Shown: piece after piece, positions 16,274 to 24,990 of the stretch
How the letters are laid out: every line of letters begins with the position of its first letter
Numbering within the stretch: position 1 is the stretch's first letter
NCBI RefSeq assembly: GCF_039541955.1
Contig: NZ_BAABHF010000010.1
Span: forward strand, 124,001-188,000
Direction of reading: 5' to 3'
Length of the DNA: 64,000 nucleotides
Source: Actinoallomurus oryzae
Lineage (GTDB): Bacteria; Actinomycetota; Actinomycetes; Streptosporangiales; Streptosporangiaceae
Made by a program: the position numbers and the translations under genes
The notes under the pieces: model-generated
Database searches by the model: none
What the model saw: only the letters and a program-made list of their open reading frames with translations
Told to the model about the DNA's origin: nothing

Positions 16274-17248
16274 TCACCGGGTGGTCAGCCGGTCGCCGAG
16301 TTCGCTACGGCGGTACAGGACCTGCCGTCCGTCGCGGGCCCGGGTGACCAGGCCCGTGGCGTACAGCACGCGCAGGTGCTGGGACACGGCGCTCGGGGTG
16401 ACGCGGAGGCGACGGGCGATCTCCACCGTGGGCAGCGGTTCTTCGAGCAGCCCGAGCAGCCGCGCCCTCGGCCTGCCGATGAGCGAGGCGAGAGCTGTCG
16501 CGTCGGCGGGAGGGGGCGTGGCCCACAGCGTCGCCACCCCGCGGCTGGGATAGGCCAGCATCGGCGGCTCCTCGGGGCTCACCGGCGGCGCGGGCTTGTG
16601 GGAGAAGACGGACGGCACCAGCAGCAGTCCCCGTCCCGCGGCCGTGACCCGGTGCCGGCTGATCATCTTGTCGATGTGCAGCACTCCGTCGTCCCAGCGC
16701 AGGTTCGGGTGCATGTCGGCGAACAGCAGCCGCGCGCCGCCGAGGGCCAGTCGCCGCGCACGGTAGGTCATGTCGGCCTCCAGCACGAGCCGCATCCGCG
16801 GCCAGGCGGGCTCGACGGCGAGTTCCCAGTACCGCTGGACGAGGTCGCAGATGGCGTCGCAGAGCCCGGCGACGCGCTCCTCACCGGCCGTAACCTCGCG
16901 CAGGGCGGCGGGGACCGGATCCGGCGCGTGTGCGGCGAGCAGGTCGCGGCGGACCAGGCCAGGGCCGGTCCGGCGGACGACGGCCAGTTCGTCCTCGAAC
17001 GCCGCGGCGAAGGTGACCGGTCGCGGGGTGAGGAAGTCGGGCAGGGTGCGGCGCGGGCCGACCAGGGACATCAGCAGCTCGGTGTCGAGCGCGCCGATCC
17101 GGCCGAGGACGGACCGCCGCCAGGGCAGGTGCAGCGCGGACAGGCTCGGATCGCGGAGCACGCGGAGGCTGAGCACGGTCTCGTGCAGGGGTGAGAGGGC
17201 GAACCGGGTGTCGGCGAGGTCCTCGACGCCCAGCACAAAGCTGATCAT
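16274..17248 (-). CDS. ArsR-type winged-helix regulator with DUF5937-like N-terminal domain
   Basis: 324 aa. The first 230 residues match the general look of the DUF5937 domain (starts MISFVLGVEDLADTRFALSP). The C-terminal 80 residues hold a winged helix, with LGLLEEPLPTVEIARRLRVT and PSAVSQHLRVLYATGLVTRA as the recognition helix region. It is divergent from the MFS exporter gene, with 56 bases between the starts, and probably controls it. The ligand is unknown. Confidence 0.8.
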   Translation of the reverse strand: MISFVLGVEDLADTRFALSPLHETVLSLRVLRDPSLSALHLPWRRSVLGRIGALDTELLMSLVGPRRTLPDFLTPRPVTFAAAFEDELAVVRRTGPGLVRRDLLAAHAPDPVPAALREVTAGEERVAGLCDAICDLVQRYWELAVEPAWPRMRLVLEADMTYRARRLALGGARLLFADMHPNLRWDDGVLHIDKMISRHRVTAAGRGLLLVPSVFSHKPAPPVSPEEPPMLAYPSRGVATLWATPPPADATALASLIGRPRARLLGLLEEPLPTVEIARRLRVTPSAVSQHLRVLYATGLVTRARDGRQVLYRRSELGDRLTTR

Positions 17249-17304
17249 TAAGTCATACGCTACATCGATTGGCGGCGGGACGCCGGTGCCGTGGACTTCG
17301 CTCC

Positions 17305-18633
17305 ATGACCGTTACCGATCGACGTCCGGCGGCCGTGCCGGACGAGGACCTCGCGGAGGTCCGGCCGAGCCGCCGCATGATCCTGCTCCTGGCCCTCACC
17401 TGCGGAGTGGCCGTCGGCAACATCTACTTCCCGCAGGCGATCAGCCCGTCGGTCGCCGCCGGCCTGCACATCGGCGCCGGCTCGGCCGCTCTGGTCGTGA
17501 CCGCGACGCAGTTCGGCTACGCGGCCGGGATCTTCCTGCTCGTCCCGCTCGGCGACCGGCTCCCCCACCGCGGCCTGGTCGTCGCCCTGCTCGGCCTCAC
17601 CGGGACGGGACTGCTCGGCGCGAGCGCCGCGCCCGCCCTTCCCCCACTCGCCGGCGCGAGTGCTCTCATCGGCCTCGCGACGGTGGTGGCCCCGATCATC
17701 GGTCCGATGGCCGCCGGACTGGTACCCGAGGACCGACGCGGAGTGGTCAGCGGCACCCTCCTGAGCGGCTCCATCGGCGGCATGCTGCTCTCCCGCACGA
17801 TGGGCGGGGCGCTGGGCGAGTGGCTGGGCTGGCGGGCCCCGTACCTGCTGGCCGCCGCGCTCTCCCTGACCCTTGCGGCGGTCCTCGCCCGGACGCTGCC
17901 GCGGACGTCCCCGCCGTCGGGGCAGCGGTACCCGGCGCTCCTGTCCGCGTCGCTGCGCCTGTTGCGCGACGAGCCGGAGCTCCGCCGGTCCTGCTTCTAC
18001 CAGGCCACGATCTTCGCCGGGTTCTCGGCCGTCTGGACCGGCGTCGCGCTCCTGCTGACCGGCCCGGCGTACGGCCTGAGCATCCGGGCGGTCGGAGCGC
18101 TCGCCCTGGTCAACGCCGGGACCATGGTCTGCACGCCGATCGCGGGACGCCTGGCCGACCGCCACGGGCCCGACGCGGTCAACCTCGTGTGCATGGTCGG
18201 CGTCATCGTCTCGGCTCTCGTCCTCGCGGGCGGCGCCCGGGGCGGGACGGCCGGCCTCACGGCACTCGTGCTGGGCTCACTGCTGCTCGACGTCGCCATG
18301 CAGTCCGGGATGGTCGCCAACCAGGTACGGAACTACGCCCTGCGGCCCGAGGCCAGGAGCAGGGTCAACACGGCGTACATGACCTGCGCCTACCTCGGCG
18401 GCAGCGTGGGCTCCTGGCTCGGCGCCCGCGCGTACGGCCGGTTCGGATGGTGGGGCGTCTGCGGGCTCGCCGCGCTGCTCGCCGTACTCGCCCTGGTCCG
18501 TCACGTCGCGGCGCCGCGCACCCGCGGATCCGGGCGCGGCGACGGCGTGGAAGGATCGAAACGTCCCACGATGTCGACCGCCGGTCACCCGGCGGAGGTG
18601 AGGTTCGATGTCCCCGAAGATCGCGACCGCTGA
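17305..18633 (+). CDS. MFS transporter (drug/proton antiporter type)
   Basis: 442 aa with twelve predicted helices. ATG at 17305 is used; an upstream in-frame ATG at 17269 adds 12 non-conserved residues. The first loop carries a motif A-like LLVPLGDRLPHRG near residue 85, and a second copy, AGRLADRHGPD, lies in the C-terminal half, as in MFS exporters. The C-terminal tail overlaps the next gene by 26 bases. It is divergent from the ArsR-type regulator, a common regulator/exporter arrangement. Confidence 0.85.
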   Translation: MTVTDRRPAAVPDEDLAEVRPSRRMILLLALTCGVAVGNIYFPQAISPSVAAGLHIGAGSAALVVTATQFGYAAGIFLLVPLGDRLPHRGLVVALLGLTGTGLLGASAAPALPPLAGASALIGLATVVAPIIGPMAAGLVPEDRRGVVSGTLLSGSIGGMLLSRTMGGALGEWLGWRAPYLLAAALSLTLAAVLARTLPRTSPPSGQRYPALLSASLRLLRDEPELRRSCFYQATIFAGFSAVWTGVALLLTGPAYGLSIRAVGALALVNAGTMVCTPIAGRLADRHGPDAVNLVCMVGVIVSALVLAGGARGGTAGLTALVLGSLLLDVAMQSGMVANQVRNYALRPEARSRVNTAYMTCAYLGGSVGSWLGARAYGRFGWWGVCGLAALLAVLALVRHVAAPRTRGSGRGDGVEGSKRPTMSTAGHPAEVRFDVPEDRDR

Positions 18634-19069
18634 CCGGGTCGACCGCGACGCGCTGCTCGACTTCCTCCGCCCGCGCCACCACGGACTGCTCGCCACGACC
18701 CGCTCCAGCGGGCGCCCGCAGCTGTCCCCGGTGTCCTGCGGGGTCGACGGTGAGGGCCGCATCCTCGTCTCCACCTACCCCGAACGCGCCAAGGCCCGCA
18801 ACGCCCGCCGCGACGAGCGGGTCTCCATCTGCGTGCTGTCCGACGACTGGAACGGTCCGTACGTCCAGGTCGACGGCCGTGCCGAGGTGCTCGACATGCC
18901 CGAGGCCGAGGACGACTTCGTCGAGTACTACCGGTGCATCGCCGGCGAACACCCCGACTGGGACGAATACCGCCAGGCGATGCACCGCCAGAACAAGTCG
19001 CTGATCCGCATCACCATCGAGTCATGGGGCCCGATCGCCACCGGAGGCTTCCCGCCCGGCCGCGTGTAG
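18608..19069 (+). CDS. PPOX-class (F420- or FMN-dependent) oxidoreductase
   Basis: 153 aa, split-barrel pyridoxamine 5'-phosphate oxidase family. Typical stretches are FLRPRHHGLLATTRSSGRPQ near residues 19-38 and KARNARRDERVSICVLSDDW (phosphate/cofactor-binding region). The C-terminus has SWGPIATGG. GGCGGAGGTGAGG lies before the ATG, inside the end of the MFS gene, so the two are cotranscribed. In actinobacteria this subfamily usually uses F420; that is inference here. Confidence 0.82.
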   Translation: MSPKIATADRVDRDALLDFLRPRHHGLLATTRSSGRPQLSPVSCGVDGEGRILVSTYPERAKARNARRDERVSICVLSDDWNGPYVQVDGRAEVLDMPEAEDDFVEYYRCIAGEHPDWDEYRQAMHRQNKSLIRITIESWGPIATGGFPPGRV

Positions 19070-19144
19070 ACGTCCGCGGCGGATCGGACCGAGCGGTCTC
19101 CGGGGACGTGTGTTCCCGCTACCCGCAGGTCTTCGCGGCCGGGG

Positions 19145-19690
19145 GCAGATCTTGACCTCGGGATGGCGCGACGACGGCCTGTCCAGCAGCGGCTGCGGCT
19201 GGTGCCGCAGATGCCGGTCGAAGAACGCGCCGACGTAGGCGCGGGCGGCCTCCAGGGCACGGGCTCCCGACAGGTCGGGGTTGTGGTGAACGCCGAGCTG
19301 CTCGACCCGCAGCAGATCATTGGTGAGGGACGCGTGCTCCGCGCCGGACACCACGAGCCAGCGCCGCCATCCGGTTACGAGCTTCGTACGCGCGAGTCCG
19401 TCAGCAGGGCCTCGACGGCGCCCGCGCCTCCCACGGAGTGGCCCGCCATGGCGATCCGGGACGGGTCGATCAGCGCGGAGCCCTTCCACTTCGGATGCGG
19501 CCCGATCAGTTCGTCGAGCGACACGTCGGCCGCCCGCGTCCGCATCAGTTTCTGGCTGAACTCCTCGCCCTTGCCGGCCTCGCAGGCGACGCACGTGGTG
19601 ACCGGCCGTCGGGGAAGGCCGTGGCGAGGCTCTCGTACGTCTGGTCGATGCCGACCACCGCGTAGCCGTGGGCGACTGGGGCAGCGGGTG
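19145..19690 (-). pseudogene. Remnant of an alpha/beta hydrolase (PAF-acetylhydrolase/lipase-like)
   Basis: Three pieces in three reading frames line up in lipase order. A stretch with APVAHGYAVVGIDQTYESLA lies near 19680-19600. A stretch with SRIAMAGHSVGGAGAVEALL (nucleophile elbow GHSVG) lies in 19608-19375. A C-terminal stretch with VVSGAEHASLTNDLLRVEQL (catalytic His region) lies in 19384-19145. At least two frameshifts are needed, the N-terminal part is missing and the middle is shortened, so no active enzyme is expected. Confidence 0.7.
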
Positions 19691-19775
19691 GCCACCCCTT
19701 TCGGGGGACGCCACGGGCGTGCAGGTTTCCGCGGGCACGCTGATGCGCCGCACGACGTGCCCGGAGGCGTCGATC

Positions 19776-20040
19776 GTCTCGCAGGTCTCGACGGAGCGGT
19801 CCGAGTGCGGCGAGCGTCGAGTCGGTGAGCGTCCGGGTCACGAACGTCCCGATGCCCGGGCGCGGGGCCACCAGCCCCTGGGGTTCCAGCTCCCGGCAGG
19901 CCTTGAGCACGGTGTTCGGGTTGATCGCCAGCTGGGCGACGACCTCCTTGACCGTGGGCAGCCGGTCGCCCTCCCGAAGCAGTCCCAGGCGCAGTGCAGG
20001 GCGCACCTGCTGCACGAGCTGCTGGTACGGCGACGTCAGT
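19776..20040 (-). pseudogene. Remnant of a GntR (YtrA-like) regulator
   Basis: One frame reads SPYQQLVQQVRPALRLGLLR, then a winged helix with EGDRLPTVKEVVAQLAINPN and later GLVAPRPGIGTFVTRTL, which is the DNA-binding domain of YtrA-like GntR proteins. The usual N-terminal beta strand and start codon cannot be found, and after about residue 80 the frame runs into the lipase remnant. It looks truncated on both sides. Confidence 0.6.
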
Positions 20041-20155
20041 GATCGCCGGAGAGTGTTCGGCCCGGACCTGGCCGATGGCGGAACCGAGGCGGCCGCGTTT
20101 CAGCGTGCCGCATGGTCATGGCAGGTCCGGGCCTGGTTGACCGCTCAGCGCGCGG

Positions 20156-21424
20156 TCAGCGGCTCTCCATGATCATGCCGGCGGCGACGGTCGCGTTCGT
20201 CGCCTCGTCGATCAGGATGAAACCGCCGGTGTCGCGGTTGCGGCCGTACGCGTCGGCGAACAGCGGCTGGGTGACCCGCAGCGTCACCCGGCCGATCTCG
20301 TTGAGCTCCAGGCGCTCGGCGTCCTCGTGCCGGTGCAGGGTGTTCACGTCGAGCCGGTAGTGCAGGTCGCGCACCATCACCCGGGCCGTACGGGTCGTGT
20401 GCTTGATGACGAGCTTGCTCCGCGGCGTCAGGGTCCGCTCGTCGGACATCCAGCAGATCATCGCGTCGACGTCCTGCGTGACCTGCGGCTTGTTGTGCGG
20501 CCGGCAGATCATGTCGCCGCGGGAGATGTCGATGTCGTCCTCGAGCAGCAGCGTCACCGACATCGGCGGGTAGGCCTCGTCGATCGGGCCGCCCGCGGTG
20601 TCGATCCGCTTGATCCGCGTGGTCAGCCCCGACGGCAGGTGCATGACCTCGTCGCCCGGCTTGAGCACGCCGCCCGCGACCTGCCCGGCGTACCCGCGGT
20701 AGTCGTGCAGCTCGGGGTCGGTGGAGGCCTGGGGGCGGATGACGTACTGCACCGGGAACCGCACGTCGATCAGGTTGCGGTCGGAGGCGATGTGGAGGTT
20801 CTCCAGGTGGTGCAGCAGCGACGGCCCGTCGTACCACGGGGTGTTCGCCGACCGCTCGACCACGTTGTCGCCGTGCAGCGCGGAGATCGGGATGAACGTC
20901 AGGTCGCCGACCGACAGCTTGGCCGCGAACGAGGTGAACTCGTCCTTGATCCGCTCGAAGGTCTCCTGGTCGTAGTCGATCAGATCCATCTTGTTGACCG
21001 CGAGCACCAGGTGCGGGACGCGCAGCAGCGTGGTGAGGAACGCGTGGCGCCGCGACTGCTCCAGCAGGCCCTTCCGTGCGTCGATCAGGATGATCGCCAG
21101 GTCGGCCGTTGACGCGCCGGTCACCATGTTCCGGGTGTACTGGATGTGCCCCGGAGTGTCGGCGATGATGAACTTCCGCCGCGGCGTGGCGAAGTAGCGG
21201 TACGCCACGTCGATCGTGATGCCCTGCTCGCGCTCGGCGCGCAGGCCGTCGGTGAGCAGCGCGAGGTTGGTGTACTCCTCGCCGCGGTCGCGGCTGCTGC
21301 GCTCGACCGCCTCGATCTGGTCCTCGAAGATCGACTTGGAGTCGTACAGCAACCGCCCGATGAGCGTCGACTTGCCGTCGTCCACCGACCCCGCGGTGGC
21401 GAGCCGAAGAATGTCCATGCTCAT
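20156..21424 (-). CDS. cysN: Sulfate adenylyltransferase subunit 1 (GTPase subunit)
   Basis: 422 aa. GTPase motifs are GSVDDGKSTLIGRLL (G1, near residue 12), DTPGHIQYTRNM (G3) and AVNKMDLIDYD (G4), followed by EF-Tu-like beta barrels. With CysD it makes adenylyl sulfate from ATP and sulfate, driven by GTP. No APS-kinase (CysC) domain is fused; the protein ends after the barrels. The start lies inside a 92-bp tandem repeat: the first codons, ATGAGCATGGAC, are present three times upstream. It is the last gene of the cysQ-cysD-cysN run. Confidence 0.95.
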   Translation of the reverse strand: MSMDILRLATAGSVDDGKSTLIGRLLYDSKSIFEDQIEAVERSSRDRGEEYTNLALLTDGLRAEREQGITIDVAYRYFATPRRKFIIADTPGHIQYTRNMVTGASTADLAIILIDARKGLLEQSRRHAFLTTLLRVPHLVLAVNKMDLIDYDQETFERIKDEFTSFAAKLSVGDLTFIPISALHGDNVVERSANTPWYDGPSLLHHLENLHIASDRNLIDVRFPVQYVIRPQASTDPELHDYRGYAGQVAGGVLKPGDEVMHLPSGLTTRIKRIDTAGGPIDEAYPPMSVTLLLEDDIDISRGDMICRPHNKPQVTQDVDAMICWMSDERTLTPRSKLVIKHTTRTARVMVRDLHYRLDVNTLHRHEDAERLELNEIGRVTLRVTQPLFADAYGRNRDTGGFILIDEATNATVAAGMIMESR

Positions 21425-21608
21425 TGGTCCCTCAACCGCTCCTCACTCGCTCCGCGTCCGGCTTGCTCCGCGGCGCCGCACACTGCGCTCGCTCGTCGGG
21501 ATCGGTCCATGCTCATTGGTCCCTCAACCGCTCCTCACTCGCTCCGCGTCCGGCTTGCTCCGCGGCGCCGCACACTGCGCTCGCTCGTCGGGATCGGTCC
21601 ATGCTCAT
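21413..21608 (-). repeat. 92-bp exact tandem repeat at the cysD/cysN junction
   Basis: Units 21413-21504 and 21505-21596 look identical, and a 12-base third start (21597-21608) abuts the cysD end. Read on the minus strand, each unit begins ATGAGCATGGAC, the first four codons of cysN. Each unit encodes a 31-residue ORF (begins MSMDRSRRASAV) whose TGA overlaps the next ATG: ORFs at 21513-21608 and 21421-21516, then cysN at 21424. Confidence 0.9.
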
Positions 21609-21610
21609 GG

Positions 21611-22540
21611 TTAGAAGTACCCCTCGCGCTTGCGGTCCTCCATGGCGGCCTCGCTCGTGCGGTCGTCGGCGCGGGTCTGGCCGCGCTCGGTGATCCGCGT
21701 CGCGGCGATCTCGGTGATCACCTCGTCGAGGCCGGTCGCGGTCGACTCGACGGCACCGGTGCAGCTCATGTCGCCGACCGTGCGGTAGCGGACCATGGCC
21801 TCGAAGGGCGGCTCGTCGTCGCCGCGATTGGAGTACGGGCTGTCGGCGAGGAGCATGCCGTCGCGTTCGAACACCGTGCGGGTGTGGGCGAAGTAGATGG
21901 AGGGGATCTCCAGCTCCTCGCGCTTGATGTAGTCCCAGATGTCCAGCTCGGTCCAGTTGGACAGCGGGAACACCCGGATGTGCTCACCTTGGCGGATGCG
22001 GGTGTTGTACAGGCTCCACAGCTCGGGCCGCTGGTTCTTGGGGTCCCACTGGCCGAAGTCGTCGCGGAAGGAGAAGACGCGTTCTTTGGCGCGGGCCTTC
22101 TCCTCGTCGCGCCGGGCGCCGCCGAACGCGGCGTCGAAGCGGTGCTCCTCGATGGCGTCCAGCAGTGTCGTGGTCTGCAGGCGGTTGCGGCTCGCCCGGC
22201 GTCCGGTCTCCTCCACGACGCGGCCCTTGTCGATCGACTCCTGCACCGAGGCGATGACGATGCGGATGCCGAGTTCGCTCACCCGGCGGTCGCGGAACTC
22301 GATGACCTCAGGGAAGTTGTGGCCGGTGTCGACGTGCATCAGCGGGAAGGGGATGCGGGCCGGCCAGAAGGCCTTCTCGGCGAGGCGCAGCATGACGACG
22401 CTGTCCTTGCCTCCGGAGAAGAGCAGGACGGGTCGTTCGAACTCGGCCGCGACCTCGCGGAAGATGTGGATCGACTCCGCTTCGAGTACGTCGAGCTGGG
22501 ACGTCCGATAGTCACGGGCGTCAGCTGTGCTGCGCTGCAT
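21611..22540 (-). CDS. cysD: Sulfate adenylyltransferase subunit 2
   Basis: 309 aa, starting at the ATG at 22540 with GGGAG about 10 bases upstream; longer in-frame extensions are not family-like. The PP-loop is VLLFSGGKDSVVMLRLAEKA near residue 40. The C-terminus has the family stretch YSNRGDDEPPFEAMVRYRTV. It adenylates sulfate in complex with CysN. The stop is 2 bases from the first repeat ATG and 187 bases from the cysN start. Product APS is the precursor of PAPS for the sulfotransferases in this window. Confidence 0.95.
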   Translation of the reverse strand: MQRSTADARDYRTSQLDVLEAESIHIFREVAAEFERPVLLFSGGKDSVVMLRLAEKAFWPARIPFPLMHVDTGHNFPEVIEFRDRRVSELGIRIVIASVQESIDKGRVVEETGRRASRNRLQTTTLLDAIEEHRFDAAFGGARRDEEKARAKERVFSFRDDFGQWDPKNQRPELWSLYNTRIRQGEHIRVFPLSNWTELDIWDYIKREELEIPSIYFAHTRTVFERDGMLLADSPYSNRGDDEPPFEAMVRYRTVGDMSCTGAVESTATGLDEVITEIAATRITERGQTRADDRTSEAAMEDRKREGYF

Positions 22541-22566
22541 CGCGTTAACACTCCCGGGTCGGTTCG

Positions 22567-23334
22567 TTACAGGACCGCCCGGATGCCGGCGAGCAGCGTT
22601 GGCGCCAGTTCCGGGTGGCAGACCAGAATATCTGGCAGGTTGGTGTCCTCTTGGTTGTAGGTCAGCGGTGACCCGTCGATCCGCGAGGCGTGGGCGCCGA
22701 CCGCGTGAGCGACGGCGACCGGGGCGGCGGAGTCCCATTCGTACTGTCCGCCGGCGTGGACGTAGGCGTCGACGTCGCCGAGCAGCACCGCCGCGACCTT
22801 CGCTCCGGCCGATCCGAGCGGCACCAGTTCGACCTCGGCGTCGAGGTGCTCGGCGAGGCGCGTGGTGAACTCCGGCGGCCGGCTGCGGCTCACCGCCACC
22901 CGGATGTGCCCGGTGTCGACGCTCGGAAGCTCGAAGGGCTCGGCGGTCGAGAGCGTACGGCCCTGCGAGGGAAGTGCGACCGCGCCCGCCGCGAGCCCGC
23001 CGGCCGCGCCCTCGTCACGCTGCCAGAGCGCGACGTGGACCGCCCAGTCTCCGCGCCCCTCCTCGGCGTACTCCCGCGTGCCGTCGAGCGGGTCGACGAT
23101 CCACACTCTTTCCGCGTCGAGGCGCGACAGCTCGTCCTTGCCCTCCTCGCTGAGCACGGAGTCGCCGGGGCGCTGTCGCGCGAGCGCTTCGGTCAGGTAG
23201 ACGTGGGACTCGCGGTCACCGGCGTCGCGCAGGGCCTTGAGGTCACCGAAACCGCGGTCGGCGCGCAGCCGGAGCAGCAGCGCACCCGCCTCGGTCGCGA
23301 GATCACGGGCGAGGGCATGATCGTCGTGCGTCAC
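22567..23334 (-). CDS. cysQ: 3'(2'),5'-bisphosphate nucleotidase (inositol monophosphatase family)
   Basis: 255 aa with a GTG start. The metal-binding motifs are SEEGKDEL near residue 62 and WIVDPLDGTREYAEEGRGDW near residue 78; a third Asp lies in WDSAAPVAVAHAVGAHASRI. CysQ removes PAP, the by-product of PAPS-dependent sulfotransfer, and limits PAPS pools. Position between the priming transferase and cysDN ties PAP recycling to sulfation. The specific symbol is supported by neighbours more than by sequence alone. Confidence 0.85.
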   Translation of the reverse strand: MTHDDHALARDLATEAGALLLRLRADRGFGDLKALRDAGDRESHVYLTEALARQRPGDSVLSEEGKDELSRLDAERVWIVDPLDGTREYAEEGRGDWAVHVALWQRDEGAAGGLAAGAVALPSQGRTLSTAEPFELPSVDTGHIRVAVSRSRPPEFTTRLAEHLDAEVELVPLGSAGAKVAAVLLGDVDAYVHAGGQYEWDSAAPVAVAHAVGAHASRIDGSPLTYNQEDTNLPDILVCHPELAPTLLAGIRAVL

Positions 23335-23349
23335 GTACTTCTCTCTACG

Positions 23350-24828
23350 TCAGTAGGCGCCGGAGCCTCGGGCCACCGCGGACCAGGTCTTCCACAGGAT
23401 CTGCAAGTCGAGGGTGAGGGACCAGTTCTCGACATAACGCAGGTCCAGGCGGACCGATTCCTCCCACGATAGATCAGAGCGCCCGCTCACCTGCCACAGA
23501 CCGGTCATGCCCGGGCGTACGACGAGCCGGCGGCGTACGTCGTCACCATACTGGGCGACCTCATCGGGAAGCGGAGGGCGGGGGCCCACGAGCGACATGT
23601 CACCGCGCAGCACGTTGATCAGCTGGGGCAGCTCGTCGAGGGAATAGCGGCGCAGCCAGCCGCCCGTACGGGTGATCCGCGGGTCGTTTCTGATCTTGAA
23701 AAGGACGCCGTCGTGGTCGTTGTACTGCACCAGGGCGGCCTTGCGGCGCTCGGCGTCGGGAACCATCGTGCGGAACTTCAACACCGTGAACTCACGGCCG
23801 TCACGGCCGACCCGCACCTGCCGGAACAGCGCCGGGCCCTTGCTGTCAAGGCGGATCGCGACCGCGATGCAGGCCAGCACGGGACACAGGAAGATGAGCG
23901 CGAGACCCGCGCCGACGCGGTCGAAGGCGCTCTTGGCCAGGCGGCGCCCGCCGGACAGCTCGGGGTGCTCCACGTGCAGGAGCGGCAGGCCCGCCACCGG
24001 GCGGATCGAGGTGCGCGGGCCGGCGACCTCCATCAGCGCGGGCGCCACGACGAGGTCGACGGCGTCCTTCTCGAGCTGCCAGGCGAGCCTGCGCAGCGCC
24101 ACGCCGTCGAGCTCGGGGCAGGCCAGCACGGCGACCGTACAGGCGTGGATGCGTTCGACCACGGCCGCGACCTGGGTGAAGTCACCGGCGACCGGCACGC
24201 CCTCGACCTCGGTGACGGCGTCATCGCCCGTGGTGAGCATCGCCGGCAGGCACGCGGCGGCGATCTCCATACCGTGGAAGGGCTCGCGCCGGAGCTGGCG
24301 GATCAGGTCGGCGACGGCGGCCCGGTGGCCGACGACCACGACGCGTCGCATGTACTCGCCGGCCTTGCGCCGCCGGTGCAGCCGCTTGCGCAGCTGGTAG
24401 CGGCCGTACAGGTCGAAGCCGGTGGTGAGGGGCAGCGCCGCGATCACGTAGCCGCGCGCCACCTCGGTCTTCGTGGCGTACGCGAGGATGGCGACGCTCG
24501 CGGTCAGGGCGAAGCCGGACTGCAGGATCCGGCGGAACTCCTCCGGCCCCACGCCGAACATCGGCTGTTCGTAGCCCCGGGCCAGGGCGAGCGCGCCGGT
24601 CCACAGGAACGGGAGGGCGAAGCTGAGTTCGATGTAGGGGGTGCTCCACGGGTCGCCGAAGGAGGAGAAGCGGAACCGGATCATGAAGGCGATCAAGCCT
24701 CCGAGCAGCGCGGCGACGAAGTCGAGGCCGAAGGCCTGCCGCGCATAGCGCGATGTCCAAGCCGCGACCTGTTCCCTGCTACCGCCCATGGGCCGAGCCC
24801 TTGGCCGCGCCTCTTCGACGACCGCCAT
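23350..24828 (-). CDS. Polyprenyl glycosylphosphotransferase (priming enzyme, WbaP-like)
   Basis: 492 aa. The N-terminal part has about four membrane helices (first near residue 35), then a central Rossmann-like domain (RRVVVVGHRAAVADLIRQLR). The C-terminal bacterial sugar transferase domain begins at KSAFDRVGAGLALIFLCPVL and carries KFRTMVPDAE, LRRYSLDELPQLINVLRGDM and SLVGPRPPLP. It transfers a sugar-1-phosphate to undecaprenyl phosphate, the first step of exopolysaccharide repeat-unit assembly. A GAGGGGTGAA ribosome site precedes the ATG. It sits apart from the main cluster but directly upstream of cysQDN. Confidence 0.92.
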   Translation of the reverse strand: MAVVEEARPRARPMGGSREQVAAWTSRYARQAFGLDFVAALLGGLIAFMIRFRFSSFGDPWSTPYIELSFALPFLWTGALALARGYEQPMFGVGPEEFRRILQSGFALTASVAILAYATKTEVARGYVIAALPLTTGFDLYGRYQLRKRLHRRRKAGEYMRRVVVVGHRAAVADLIRQLRREPFHGMEIAAACLPAMLTTGDDAVTEVEGVPVAGDFTQVAAVVERIHACTVAVLACPELDGVALRRLAWQLEKDAVDLVVAPALMEVAGPRTSIRPVAGLPLLHVEHPELSGGRRLAKSAFDRVGAGLALIFLCPVLACIAVAIRLDSKGPALFRQVRVGRDGREFTVLKFRTMVPDAERRKAALVQYNDHDGVLFKIRNDPRITRTGGWLRRYSLDELPQLINVLRGDMSLVGPRPPLPDEVAQYGDDVRRRLVVRPGMTGLWQVSGRSDLSWEESVRLDLRYVENWSLTLDLQILWKTWSAVARGSGAY

Positions 24829-24990
24829 TTCACCCCTCGCCGAACGTCACTTTCGCCTGATACTGATGCATGACGCTCGTTAGCCACCTGAGGTTCACGA
24901 GTTCGTCCTCGGTGTGGCACATATCCTAGAGTTCGCCCCTGCCGCTGGAGGGGACATCGCCACCTTCGGCCACCTCAGTCCCGCCGGACC

